Source: Chara braunii
Taxonomy: Eukaryota; Streptophyta; Charophyceae; Charales; Characeae
Length of the DNA stretch: 32,910 nt
Reading direction: 5' to 3'
NCBI GenBank assembly: GCA_003427395.1
Contig: BFEA01000601.1
Span: forward strand, 666,197-699,106
Position 1 is the first letter of the stretch, and each line of letters begins with the position of its first letter. Made by a program: the position numbers and the translations under genes. Shown in pieces: positions 19,655-29,184 of this stretch. The notes under the pieces were generated by a model, which was not told where the DNA came from, did not search any database, and was given only the letters and a program-made list of their open reading frames with translations.

Positions 19655-20680
19655 TCATTGTTCCACTAGATCCCTGCTCAAAAACATGACCAGTCTCTGT
19701 CCCGGAAATGACCCTTTTATCCTAGTGTCATAAAGATCCTCAAGTTCAAACGTGTTCAGACCAACCGGCTTTGCGACCCTGTAGGGACCTTTGAACTTTT
19801 TCCCCAGCTGTCCAGTCCATGTGCTTTCAAGTGCCGAGTTCCTAACTAGTACCTTCTCTCCCACCTGGAGCGGCTCCTTTCGGATGTTCTTTACCTGATC
19901 CCACCTTGTTTTGTCCTTCATTCGACTATCCATCACTCGCCTAACCACATCCTCCAAGGCTTCCTCATTTCTCATGACCTGTTGGCAACGTGAGGCAATT
20001 AGTTCCTCCGTAGACATATGCGGATTGTCATCTAGCCTGTTCCAGGTAGGAACCAGGGCTTCCATCGGAAAATCGATCTCCCTCCCATACCAGAGTTCTG
20101 TCGGAATGCATCCCGTGGTCCTTTTCGGCGTCATGTTCTCAAAGAAGACCGCCTGCTTAAGGTATCGAGGCCAGTCCCCTAGGTCATCCGCCGCCAACTT
20201 AGCGATTGTGTTTTTCAAGGTCCGGTGCTCACTTTCTACTGGTGCATTAGTCTCAGGATTGTATGGTTCAATGATCTTGATAGGTACGCACAACGTCTTG
20301 AGCCTGCTTAGCACTTCATGATTTACAAATTTCGTCCCATTATCCGCTATGAACCTGCACACAAAGGGGTGCCTTATGCAGAAGTCCTCTATCCAATCGG
20401 TCACTCCCTTCCCCGTCTTTCTCTTAAGAGCTACTGCCTCCACGTAACCACTGAGATTGTCCCTTGCATCCAAGATATACATGTATCCATCCGTTGATAT
20501 ATGCATAACCGCGAGGTCAAGGTGGACCAGGTGCCCCGGCTTCAGTACCCGGGTAGGTCTAAGGGGTTCGAAGACAAGTGCAGAACTCCTTTCCTGGCAT
20601 ATCAGACACGTTTGGCAGTACATCGCTACCATGCCTGCCATACCTGGCCAGAAGTAGAGTGGTGCGATTTTGCCAGAGTT
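19655..20680 (-). CDS. Integrase (DD35E core and C-terminal domain), Ty3/gypsy
   Basis: A stretch of about 328 codons without stops. It begins within the zinc-binding domain (YCQTCLICQERS supplies the two Cys of HHCC). The core triad is intact: HLDLAVM (Asp42), FIADNGTKFVN (Asp100) and NAPVESEHRTL (Glu136), with 35 residues between the second Asp and the Glu. The C-terminal part has VGEKVLVRNSALESTW then KFKGPYRVAKPVG, the usual GPF/Y-type module. No chromodomain follows before the stop. The N-terminal His pair (MHDGLAGGH) is in the neighbouring frame because one A appears to be missing from an A run near 20668. Integrase joins the cDNA to host DNA in the nucleus. Here it is the only pol domain lacking internal stops, although it has no independent start. 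Confidence 0.9.
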   Translation of the reverse strand, partial: NSGKIAPLYFWPGMAGMVAMYCQTCLICQERSSALVFEPLRPTRVLKPGHLVHLDLAVMHISTDGYMYILDARDNLSGYVEAVALKRKTGKGVTDWIEDFCIRHPFVCRFIADNGTKFVNHEVLSRLKTLCVPIKIIEPYNPETNAPVESEHRTLKNTIAKLAADDLGDWPRYLKQAVFFENMTPKRTTGCIPTELWYGREIDFPMEALVPTWNRLDDNPHMSTEELIASRCQQVMRNEEALEDVVRRVMDSRMKDKTRWDQVKNIRKEPLQVGEKVLVRNSALESTWTGQLGKKFKGPYRVAKPVGLNTFELEDLYDTRIKGSFPGQRLVMFLSRDLVEQ

Positions 20681-21276
20681 CCTTTGGACGACCAGTGCCC
20701 TCCGGCTAGCCCATCATGCATTGTCTGGATTATGTCCAACTGCCTAAACCTTCCGCATACGACACGCCTAGGCATCATTCCTTCTTCTTTCTTGAACATG
20801 TGACCGTGCCTCAAAACATACTTTTCGGCTTCCTCCCTTGCCTTGGGGCTGACTTCCATAGCCTGTTTATTTTCTATAAGCAGCAGACCGATTTCTCTAA
20901 AAATGTCATCATACATTTGGATAAGGAAGAATTCTCGTCCCTTCTGATCGGTGTCTTGCTTCTTCTGATCCTGATTCACTAGATATTGTCGCTCTCTTCG
21001 CGTCTAAGTTTCTACTACATTCATCACAACATCCTGACCCCCTTCAACGGCCATTGTCATCAACTCTTCCTTTGGCCCCATCGTTGCTCCCCACGAATCC
21101 TTCTCATCCTTGCGTCTAATCGTGGTAATTGGTCCTTCCCTGAGTTCCGCAACTATGGCGGGTGCGCTCTTTTCCAGGGTTTGAATCAATAGTTGATCCA
21201 TTGTAGGAGCGGTGCCTGCCATCTCGTTATCTATGACAAGGGTCCCCCCTTTGTATTCTAGGAATGCGTCGATTGG
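20660..21276 (-). pseudogene. Connector and N-terminal zinc-binding part of integrase
   Basis: Same frame as RNase H, after a TAA at 21277-21279, with a further TAG after NVVET at about 21004. The C-terminal part reads YVLRHGHMFKKEEGMMPRRV, then LDIIQTMHDGLAGGH, which is the H-H half of the integrase HHCC finger preceded by the usual 'x-G-x-L/M-F' strand. It joins the integrase by a frameshift near 20668. Confidence 0.7.
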
Positions 21277-21279
21277 TTA

Positions 21280-21747
21280 CGCATCCTCTACTCCCTCCGG
21301 CGTAATGCAAACCCGACTTAGCCTGTCTGCCCTATTTCGGAGTCCCGCGATTCGCTCGACCTTGTAGTTGAATTGCCATATGAAGCCTATCCATCTTCCA
21401 ACGGTCGGGTCTATAGGTTTGTAGTTTTTTAATGCCCCGGTGACATTGGTCGGATCGATTCTCAAGATAAACCGTCTCCCGAATAGGTATGACTGAAAAG
21501 TCTTAAGGCAATGTAGAATGGCTAAAACTTATTTCTTGAACTGTGAGTACCGCCGCTCTGCAGAATTCAGGGTCCTGCTCTCAAACCTGATAGGCCTCTC
21601 CTTACCCTCCTCACTTCTCTGTATCAGTACTCCCCCTACCGCCAAGGGTCCTCCGTCCGTTTCTAGGATAAAGGGTCGCCCTGCTTCGTCATTAAAGCAA
21701 GACCCTGCCAAGATGACTCGATCGGAAGACAGGATATCTCTGAGGGT
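21280..21747 (-). pseudogene. RNase H domain of Ty3/gypsy pol
   Basis: FILETDGGPLAVGGVLIQ carries the first catalytic Asp. LNSAERRYSQFKK then meets a TAA at 21529-21531 in the position where the conserved KE-LAI Glu is expected (next residues VLAILHCLKTFQ). FILRIDPTNVTG supplies the Asp of the usual 'TDH' motif. WIGFIWQFNYKVERIAG and RNRADRLSRV close the domain. It degrades the RNA strand during cDNA synthesis. It is inactivated by the stop inside the domain. Confidence 0.85.
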
Positions 21748-22614
21748 CTAGACTGCCGCTTCCCTATCCTCGGTCCATTCCATAGTCCCTCCCTCCCTAA
21801 TCATTGCGCGGATAGGTTCTGCTATCTTTGTGAACCCTTTGATAAAGATCCTCCAGAATCCGACTACACCTAGGAAGGCTCGTACCTCCGTCGTGGTGCG
21901 CAGAGGCGTCGGCCATTGGGAGATCTTATCCGTCTTTGTCGGGTTGGGTTTTCTTCCATAGGCCCCACAACGAAACCCCAATATAGTTACTTATGGGACC
22001 GCCAGGATGCTCTTTGGTCCGCTTCCGGTGATATTATATATCAGGAATCGCTGGAGGAGATTCTTGATATCCTTTAGATGATCCCAGACAAATTTTCGTA
22101 TGCCCGGCTGGACCTCTGTCTCATCCTTGTCCTGCGCGCCTTTTACGGGATTGTCATTTATGTAGGGTTCGCATTTTTTTGGGAACATGTCCCCTGCGAC
22201 GGCAAGCATCCTCCTTTGTGTCTCCGCCACAACATTTGTGAAGCCCATAGGAGTCACTTGCATTTGCCGCTGTTCTACAGGGGTGTGCATGGCGGTGTAC
22301 AGTCTATCTCTCGCATCGAGCAGCAGTTGGTTGTATCCTGAATATAGATCTATCAGGGAGTAAATGCTTCGTCCGGCGTGAGACTCTGCCAGTAAGTCGG
22401 CCTGCGGGAGTGATCCCGCATCCCGGATCGTAACCGCATTCAACTTCTGCAAGTTCTGGATCCATCTGAGCGATTTGTTGGGCTTCCGAAAAACAAACCA
22501 CTTGTTCACGTAGGGGGACGCGGTGGGTTTGGCCACGAATGAATCTATCTTGGCTCTGAGCAATTCAGTGACTTCCGCAGCTATTCCGAACTCGTAGGCG
22601 GACCCCTTGTCATT
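21748..22614 (-). pseudogene. Reverse transcriptase domain of Ty3/gypsy pol, catalytic motif mutated
   Basis: One frame with TAA near 21988 and TAG at 21748-21750. Landmarks: KWFVFRKPNKSLRWIQNLQK in the fingers, SLIDLYSGYNQ (motif A Asp), TPMGFTNVVAETQRRM (motif B), CEPYINDNPVKG (motif C), and the connection WPTPLRTTTEVRAFLG then VGFWRIFIKGF. Motif C should be YxDD. The first catalytic Asp is Asn (codon AAT at 22158-22156), which by itself should abolish polymerisation. A TAG at 22615-22617 separates this domain from the preceding connector. Confidence 0.92.
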
Positions 22615-23380
22615 CTAGCATTCGTGTTCCACCGTGTGGATCCTAACGGGGTAAATTAGCTTTGCGTCCAATCGGCCTTTCTGGTGGTCATTGAAGGCGA
22701 AAGCTAGGTGAAATTCCTGGCATGCCCTCCTTATCAACTGAGTCTCATCCACCGTTAGGAACCCTTCTACCCCTATCTTCATGGTATCCGCTATCTTATC
22801 AGGTATCCGGTGCCCTTCCGCTGCTCGCCTCTCCCTTATTATCCGCAGGATTTCTTCCTCCTTTTCCATGACCTCTTCCCTTGATGTTTCGACTAGGATC
22901 GAGACCGGTTTGGCTTTCTTCCCTACGGGTTTGTATTTTCGCACACTTTCTTCTGGGATCGTTCTTCTAAAAAATGAACAGTCGGGATCGGCCTTGCTAC
23001 CTTCAGGACGTGGGGCTGAATGCTGACTAGCTTCCCGTTCAGATAGTAGCCCTTTCGGACCCCGTCTTCAAATTTAGCAAGCGCTGCGGGGTCCACCCCC
23101 ACCTTGTGATACCTGATGGCCTTAACGAGTTGTAACAAGTCTAGGATTTCAAGCACCACCTCCGGCGTTTCGTTCCGGCCTTCCTTTGGTTTGGGCAGGC
23201 TGACCCCAAGTTCGACTTCCGACTCTTTTTCTGCCACCATAACTTCCAGGGCCTCGTCCTCTTGCCTCTTTTTCTTCAAAGGTAAACCCATCTTAATCCA
23301 CTCTTTCTTGCTAAATGCCTCCTCAATCATGATCTCTACTCTTTCCCTCATACCTTCCATTCGTGCGAATGCCCCCTTTC
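22615..23380 (-). pseudogene. Protease-RT connector region of pol
   Basis: Two overlapping frames make up one connector. 23360-22923 runs on from protease after a +1 shift in a G5 run near 23373. 22944-22615 returns to the gag-pol frame near a T6 run at about 22970. Content: charged helices (EEAFSKKEWIKMGLPLKKKR; EEVMEKEEEILRIIRERR) and FLTVDETQLIRRACQEF, then LIYPVRIHTVEH just before the RT fingers. Lys/Glu-rich, no known catalytic role. Confidence 0.65.
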
Positions 23381-24141
23381 GCGCACTCTAACGTCAGGGA
23401 CCAAGTTGCCAACTTGCCCTTCGGAGGATCCCCTCCGGTCCCAAGGAGTCGGAGGAGTTCTCCGCAGCCGGTCATGGGGTCCTCTATATCCACCATGTAT
23501 GTGCCATCATGCAGATGCATATCTATCATCTCTACATTGGCGCACCACGGTCTTCTGAGAATTATGTGATGGTCCATTTCTTCCATCACGGTCATCCGCT
23601 GGAAGGACCAGATTGATTCCCTGATCCCCGCCCTGACTGCGCATTTCGTAACGTACCCTGGAAAAGGAATCTCCCCGCCAGCTCCTCGGATACTCCCCGT
23701 CACTTCCTTGTTTACGATGCATCCGGTAATTGTTGCAAAGTCCCATCGTATGAGGGTAATTTCCGCATCACCGTCCACTAATGCATCTGTGTGGTGGGTT
23801 CCGATTTGGACTTTCAGCTTTCCTACGGGCAATGCATGGAAGCTAAGCTTCGTTCCGGGCGGCGCCCTCATGACTTCACCCCCTTCTCGGTCCGGTAGGC
23901 TTAGGCAGCTGTCTGCAAAGGCCTTTTCCAGGTCCTCCAGATCCCCAGGAATTCTTTGGAAGTTGGAGACGCCTTGGGGTGCCTCTGCCTCTTCCGTCTC
24001 ATGCTCCTGCGGTTCCGGGGTCTCCTCCACCTCTACGCCCCTGCGCGTTAGCAATTGTCTGAGACTTTTAAGCAGTCTCGGACTTGCTTGTAACATGGTC
24101 TGAAAGGATACCGATACCATGGTACCTAACAGTTTGCTCAA
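23323..24141 (-). pseudogene. Retropepsin (aspartic protease) region
   Basis: In the gag frame. An acidic linker (EETPEPQEHETEEAEAPQ) precedes the protease core: LKVQIGTHHTDALVDGDAEI with the catalytic Asp at residue 123, and HHIILRRPWCANVEMID as the C-terminal strand (families usually have ILGRPWL-type). The Asp is kept, but the D-T/S-G triad reads D-G-D, and the Gly of the flap-partner strand is Arg. Protease cuts Gag-Pol into mature proteins. As written it is probably inactive. A 5' linker at 24390-24190 is in a shifted frame. Confidence 0.75.
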
Positions 24142-24399
24142 TGTACCGTCTACTTCCGGTATGGTCAGGATCTGAATTTGGTATCTGAACTTTTCTTTGC
24201 CGCTACTGCTTTGTCTACCGGCTCCTCTTCCCTGACTTTTCCGTAGACTTTTTTCGGCTCTTCGGCCTCGGTTTCCTCTTGATCTGCGCTAATCACTGCG
24301 ACTTCTTCCATTACTGTATCTCGAATAAGCTTCTTTTCTTCACCGCCCCATCGGGTGGTGATGTTTACCCTATCCTTCCCATTCTAGGATGAAATTGGC

Positions 24400-26226
24400 C
24401 TATGGTCCACGTCCCATCGGTTGGTCCCAGACAATATCGGCTACTGGCTCTGCTTCTACAGCGGCTATATCCAAGTTATTCAGAATGATGACGGCACGCC
24501 GCATCCCTCCTGGCAAATTCCAATTTACGCGCTCTCCCTGGGGTCCGAGAATCTCACCCTTAAGGGACCTGCTGCATCTCTGTCTCATGATATCATGGTT
24601 GAGTCTTGGGCAGGTCCGCACGAAATGTCTGACCATTGTGCAATACTTGCATTGCTCATTGGCCGGATCCCTTCTGCCATACCCCCGATTTGCTACCGCT
24701 GCCGGAACTACGGCCTCTTGGGGCGGGAGGGCGAGGCGGGACACCTGCGCATGCATTACTAATAACGCATTTTCCACTCTTTCTATTTTGCTATCAACCC
24801 CGTGCACTCGTTCGTGCAGACTCTCTATCCCCTTCTTGACCTTATCCACCGTCTTCCAAGTCAAGTCTATAACCTCCCCTTCCTTAAGCAGGGCTAGCGT
24901 ATCTGTCACCACTGTCTTTTCTACGAGGTCTGTTATCGTGCTGAAGTCCACATCCCTAGTGTACTCGAACTTGCTAGTCTGCTGGTAAGCTGACAGAATC
25001 TTATCTTTGTCGAATTCGGAGAACTGCCTGAGGAAATACTTACTCATAATCCGGTCTGTTACCCCGGGAATTCGTACCGCGACTAGAGTAAAGGCCCTTA
25101 GGAAGTTGTAAGTCGCATAGTTCTTCCTTTGGACTGCCTCCAACTCGGCTTTTGTTGCCATCTTCTCCGCCTATAGGTACTTCCTCATCATCTCGTTCCT
25201 GGTTTCCTTCCAAGATCCACTAGTGGCGACGATGACCATAATGTCTCTACCCAGACTCAGTGACATATGCTGCCCCAAATGGTCCATCTTCTCTTCCTCA
25301 CTCCGTTTCAACAAGGCTGTCAGGTTCTCATAGTCTATCAGGAACTCCGTAATGTTCGTCCCATGAAAAGTGAGTTTCTTCTTGGCATCGGCCAGATACC
25401 CCTGATTCTTATTCAGAGCCCGGGTGAGGGTAGCTACTATTTTCTCAAGACCTCCCTCAGAGCTACCTGCTTCACCAGCCAGACTGGTCTCTTCTCCTTC
25501 CTTGCTATCCCCCTGTTTTTCCCCAGCCTTTGGCGTACCCTCAGGATCGAACCATCCTAGCACCCTTTCTCGGAGACTTCAAAGTTCGTCGCAACCCTTT
25601 GCTACTTTCGGTGTGGCGGGCAGGCGGCTAGTCCCGTTGTCCATAGGAGGCGGGGTCGTAGCCTTTTCTGCCTCTACAGCCGGAGCGTCCCCCTTTTTCT
25701 TCCCTTTCTTGCTGGGCGTTACCTTATGGTTGTTATCCTTCCCTCCATGCCTCATTTCACCCTGGCTGACCCTACATTCTTCTCGCGACCCTTCTCCCAG
25801 GGAGTTCCTTTCATTCCCAGCCATCATTTCCTCCATAAGCCTCGCTTTATATTCTGCGATTCGCTTTTCTAGCTCGGCCAGCTTACGGCGGGCGTCTGAG
25901 ACCTTTGTTTTCTTGGGCGTAGTCCCTTCTCAGTTTCGAGGACTCGATCTTCCATTGTCCCTTCCTTCCCTATTTTCCTAAGGTCCTCTTTTGCTACCCC
26001 GGGTTTTCTCCGAACTTTCCCCTGTCGAAAGATCCTTCCCATCTTCCCTCGTTCCCTCTGGTTTCGCCGACTCTCGATCCTTTACTGATGCTTCGTTTCG
26101 TTCTGTACCCCTACCTGTGCCCCGACTTCCTTTGCTTCGCGGTTCCTCAACCTCTTCTTCCGACGCCATCCCTTTACCTACCCTGCACATGGAAAATATT
26201 TTTTTTCGAAATGGCCGGTTGTTCAT
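24400..26226 (-). pseudogene. Gag with CCHC zinc knuckle, Ty3/gypsy
   Basis: A single frame of about 608 codons from ATG 26226, or the more plausible inner ATG 26169 (MASEEEVEEPRSKG). Stops interrupt at 25978-25980 (TAG), 25930-25932 (TGA), 25579-25581 (TGA) and 25171-25173 (TAG), and the frame ends with TAG 24400-24402. The N-terminal third is charged and disordered-looking. A helix KLAELEKRIAEYKARLMEEM follows. The capsid-like part runs from KKLTFHGTNITEFLIDYENL to LRQFSEFDKDKILSAYQQ, resembling retrotransposon Gag capsid helices. The knuckle CKYCTMVRHFVRTC (CX2CX4HX4C) is at about 24651-24610. Gag packages element RNA and assembles the particle. Confidence 0.88.
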
Positions 26227-26631
26227 AGCTTCCCTAGTTCTCGGGCCCTAAGGTCCCCTTATTCTTACTTATTTCCATGTTTTCCCGTCTTATTGTCGGG
26301 ACAACTCACCTAACAATTTCCTACAGGGCGTCGTTCTGTTTTTCTTCTGCCGGAAGGCTTGCTGCCGAGGTTTGGCGTTTTGGCACTGTCGTGCCCCGGT
26401 CCCTTAGGGCGGTGTCTGAGGCTAGTGGCCCTCTCTCGAGGGTAGCCCTTTTGACTCCGTGACACCCGGATGCCTCAGCGTCTTTCAGCGCGGGTGGTTT
26501 TCCCAGTTCCCTCCTGCCACGATCTCAGGTGGGACGGAACTCCGACCACTACTCTCTTGCTGACGGCTAGCTTCTCATTCCTATTTTCCACCTTTTACTC
26601 TTTCCCCGGTACTTTCCTTTCTCATGCCGGT
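26227..26631. other. Spacer between ORF A and gag
   Basis: On the minus strand this roughly 400-bp stretch has no ORF worth naming. If the element began at gag, its leader and primer-binding site should lie here. I do not see a sequence resembling the complement of a tRNA 3' end. Confidence 0.35.
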
Positions 26632-27408
26632 CCCTCAGGTCTGTCTTGTTCCTCCGGTTCCTCAAATAGATTGGCCACCCCCTGGAAGATAGTTTTCTCC
26701 CATTTCTATTTCCTTGATAATTATTGGTTCATATTTCTCAAACGCCATGCGTGGTAACCTGAATATCAGGATTTCGATGAGTTCGAGTAGTTCACGGGCC
26801 TGGTTTTCCCAAAACGGCCCGTGCCTAACTGACACATCGTAAAACATCCCCGTCGTCTGCGGACGAAAGGAGTGGTTCCATACTAGAGTCGACTCCACCA
26901 GGCTTCTTGCCCTTGAGAGGCTGCCAAATACAAAGTTCACCATGAAGCGAGGCACTTGGCACCGCAGTCCCGTCATCAAGGCCTTAAACTCTCGCCATCC
27001 TCCTACCTCCACCCGGGTTTTCAGCCCCACTTTCCTTCTTCCTCGCACCACCTAGCTTATCCGGTCCACTATCCTAGTGGCCCTTTGGAAGATTGGTAAC
27101 AGCCCATGCCCTAGTGCCAATTCCATTCCTAGCATGTGCCATTCGACCTCCGGCAGGTATACGGTTCCCGTTACCTTTAGGTCAGTGGACAGATCGTCCC
27201 CCGGTCCCCTATTAATCCTCATACCGTCCCACAAACACTCCACCATCATGAACGCCTGGTCCCTCCCCAAGGTCACGACTCTCCATTCTGTGTCAAGTCC
27301 TCGAACTATATAGCTTGCTGGGAGCGATATTTCCCATCCGCTTCCACTTTCCGTGGGTGGCCGCGGGTGCCTGGGCAGTCGCGACATCCGGGCCCGTCTC
27401 ATCGCCAT
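26632..27408 (-). pseudogene. Paralogous ORF A of an unknown four-member family
   Basis: Starts at ATG 27408 (MAMRRARMSRLPRHP). It has one TAG at 27052-27054 and a one-base G-run slip near 26680, after which the protein would end with an acidic tail (LFEEPEEQDRPEGPA, stop 26632-26634), about 258 codons. N-half: WEISLPASYIV, DTEWRVVTLG, FMMVECLWDG, VTGTVYLPEVEWHMLG, ELALGHGLLPIFQRA. C-half: RFMVNFVFGS, FYDVSVRHGPFWENQARELL, and GENYLPG before the tail. These line up with ORFs B, C and D. No catalytic motif, signal peptide or membrane segment is visible. Function unknown. Confidence 0.7.
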
Positions 27409-27629
27409 TATTGTTTTAGCAGTCCCCTGCACAGTTTAAACAGCAAGCGAGTTTACTTATTTCATTTTTCCCTTCCGTCCTCACCTGAGCAACTCCCCGG
27501 TCCTTAACTCAATGCTTCCTTTCCTCTCTATCCCCTTCCCCTTCTTTCCTTGCCTCTCCTACCGGCCTGTCTCTACTTCCATTGGCTCATACAAGCAGTA
27601 CATGTCATCTACGTAAGTCATTCTTAGGC
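27409..27629. other. Spacer between ORFs B and A
   Basis: About 220 bp, pyrimidine-rich on the plus strand, no ORF. The D-C spacer is shorter (about 67 bp) and the C-B spacer about 123 bp. Confidence 0.4.
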
Positions 27630-28238
27630 TTATCTCTCGTCGAACAACACCCCATAGCCCATTTCTAGAAAGGCCCGGTAATACTCTCGGTGAACCATCC
27701 TGTCCTCAAGCGCCAGGTTGGCGAGGTCGGCCACAGCCCTCCTTACAAGCTCCACCCCGCCTAACCTTTCTAGCAAAAATGACGGCAATCTCATCCGAAC
27801 GTTTTCACTAGGCAGCTCGAAGCTTCTGGCCATGGCTACTCTGAGGTTGGCGGTCACGTCATCAAGTTCCGGGTCTGCAAATTCGAAACCCGCCTGCCAC
27901 ACTAGTTGCCAAGCTCCCTCGAACATACTTAACAGATCTTCTCCTGATGCCAACAGGACTCCGAACGCCCGCCACCCATCTTCCGACATATGCAACCAAC
28001 CCTTCGTACACACATGTTCCCGTGGGTCCGGGTTCCATTCCCCGTTTTCATCCGCACGCCACTCAATTGTCATCACTAAGCAAACCGTGTTTTCTATGAG
28101 CTCTACCCCAACCCAGTCCACCACCGGGTGCTAGCCCTCGCTCGCGGCCGGCAGGCTGATTTCCACCCCACCATCCACATTCCTTGGCGGTTCAATGCCC
28201 AGAGGGCGATCCTCAAGGAACGTCCTTCTTCGTGCCAT
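27630..28238 (-). pseudogene. Paralogous ORF B, short member of the unknown family
   Basis: Starts at ATG 28238 (MARRRTFLEDRPLGIEPP). One internal TAG at 28131-28133; 203 codons including stops. The shared core GGVEISLPAASEG, DWVGVELIENT, GWLHMSEDGWRAFGVLLASG and LLSMFEGAW aligns with C and A. RMRLPSFLLERLGGVELVRR matches the IVDWFGG strand of C. It then lacks about 50 residues around the FYxxSVxxGPF motif of A, C and D, and ends YYRAFLEMGYGVLFDER. It is either a deletion derivative or a divergent subtype. Confidence 0.7.
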
Positions 28239-28361
28239 CACGCGCCTGTCCTTGGTCTCCTCACTCCGCGGTTTGCAACGAACCCTGCAATGACCAGACA
28301 TCCCACTCCCTTATTTTAGTATTTTTCCCATACTTGCCTGGCCCGTGGCTTCCCCTGCTCC

Positions 28362-29117
28362 TTAGTCGAACCACGNTACNTCGAACAACTTAAACACATC
28401 ATCCACATAGCAGGGTGTCGCCGCTACCTCCCGACGGATTATGGCATCCCTTATTTCCGGGGCTACCTCTAGTTGGTCGTACCTATCCATATTCAAAATG
28501 ATGAGGACCTCCCAGGCTCGATCGCCATGGAAAGGCCCGTACTTCAATGATGTTTTGTAAAACGCTTCTGACGGCCAGGTATAGTCTATGTGTATCCGTT
28601 CCATAGTGCCTGCCACTTCCGCAACATGGTCAAAACCCCCAAACCAGTCTACTATGAACTTGGGGGCCCAGATCCTCTTTCGCAGGCAGGGTGGCCTGAA
28701 TTCTTTTCATCCCCCCATTGCGACCCTGCTGCGGACTTCATCCCATCCCTTGTTGGCAAACCTTTCACCCGCCTTCCGAGTCCTTGTCTCCGCACCCTCC
28801 AGGAGCCACATCGGGTTTTGTCCCGCCACAAGCGTGGTGCAGAATAGATGCCACCCTTGTTCCGACAAGACTACTGTCCCAACCGATTCTACCTTCCCTT
28901 CTGCGATATCATCCCATCTATCTTCCTCCCTAATCGGGTTCCAAATGCGTTGTATCCAAAGGTACGATAGTTCTGGTGCGATCTCGAGCTCGACCCAGTC
29001 ACATGTTGCTCCTCTCCACTCATATTCTGTTGGAAAGGGCATCTCTACCCCCCCTCCAATCCGCCTTGGTTCCCATCCTTTGAATGTGCAATCCCACAAC
29101 TGGAGCTCTCAGGTCAT
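28362..29117 (-). pseudogene. Paralogous ORF C of the unknown family
   Basis: ATG 29117 is followed at once by TGA (29109-29111). A second TGA lies at about 28707, and the stop TAA at 28362-28364 makes 252 codons. Motifs: GGGVEMPFPTEYEW, CDWVELEIAPELSYLWIQRI, GTVVLSEQGWHLF, LLEGAETRTRKAGERFA, APKFIVDWFGG, FYKTSLKYGPFHGDRAWEVL, DDVFKLF. B and C share the extended string W/A-x-AG-x-x-FA ... LRVAM/SRVAM, so these two look closest to each other. Two ambiguous bases (28376, 28380) fall in the last codons. Confidence 0.7.
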
Positions 29118-29184
29118 CGTTCCCTACCTGCACGTAGCCGACATCCCATTCCCCGGGTAAGTCCCCCCCCTTTTCTCAAAAGTC

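Larger units (their letters stand above)
19655..26226 (-). mobile_element. Ty3/gypsy retrotransposon gag-pol region, inactive
   Basis: The domain order on the minus strand is Gag (CCHC), protease, RT, RNase H, integrase, which is the Ty3/gypsy (Metaviridae) order. Gag and most of Pol share one reading frame with stops, suggesting an ancestral single gag-pol polyprotein or suppressible junction. LTRs, primer-binding site and polypurine tract were not identified by eye, so the true ends are unknown. The element may extend right to 29943 and left to 15074 (see findings). Confidence 0.92.

Noticed and set aside
19911-20321. Plus-strand ORFs over integrase and RT
   Set aside because: Antisense shadows of clearly recognisable pol domains.
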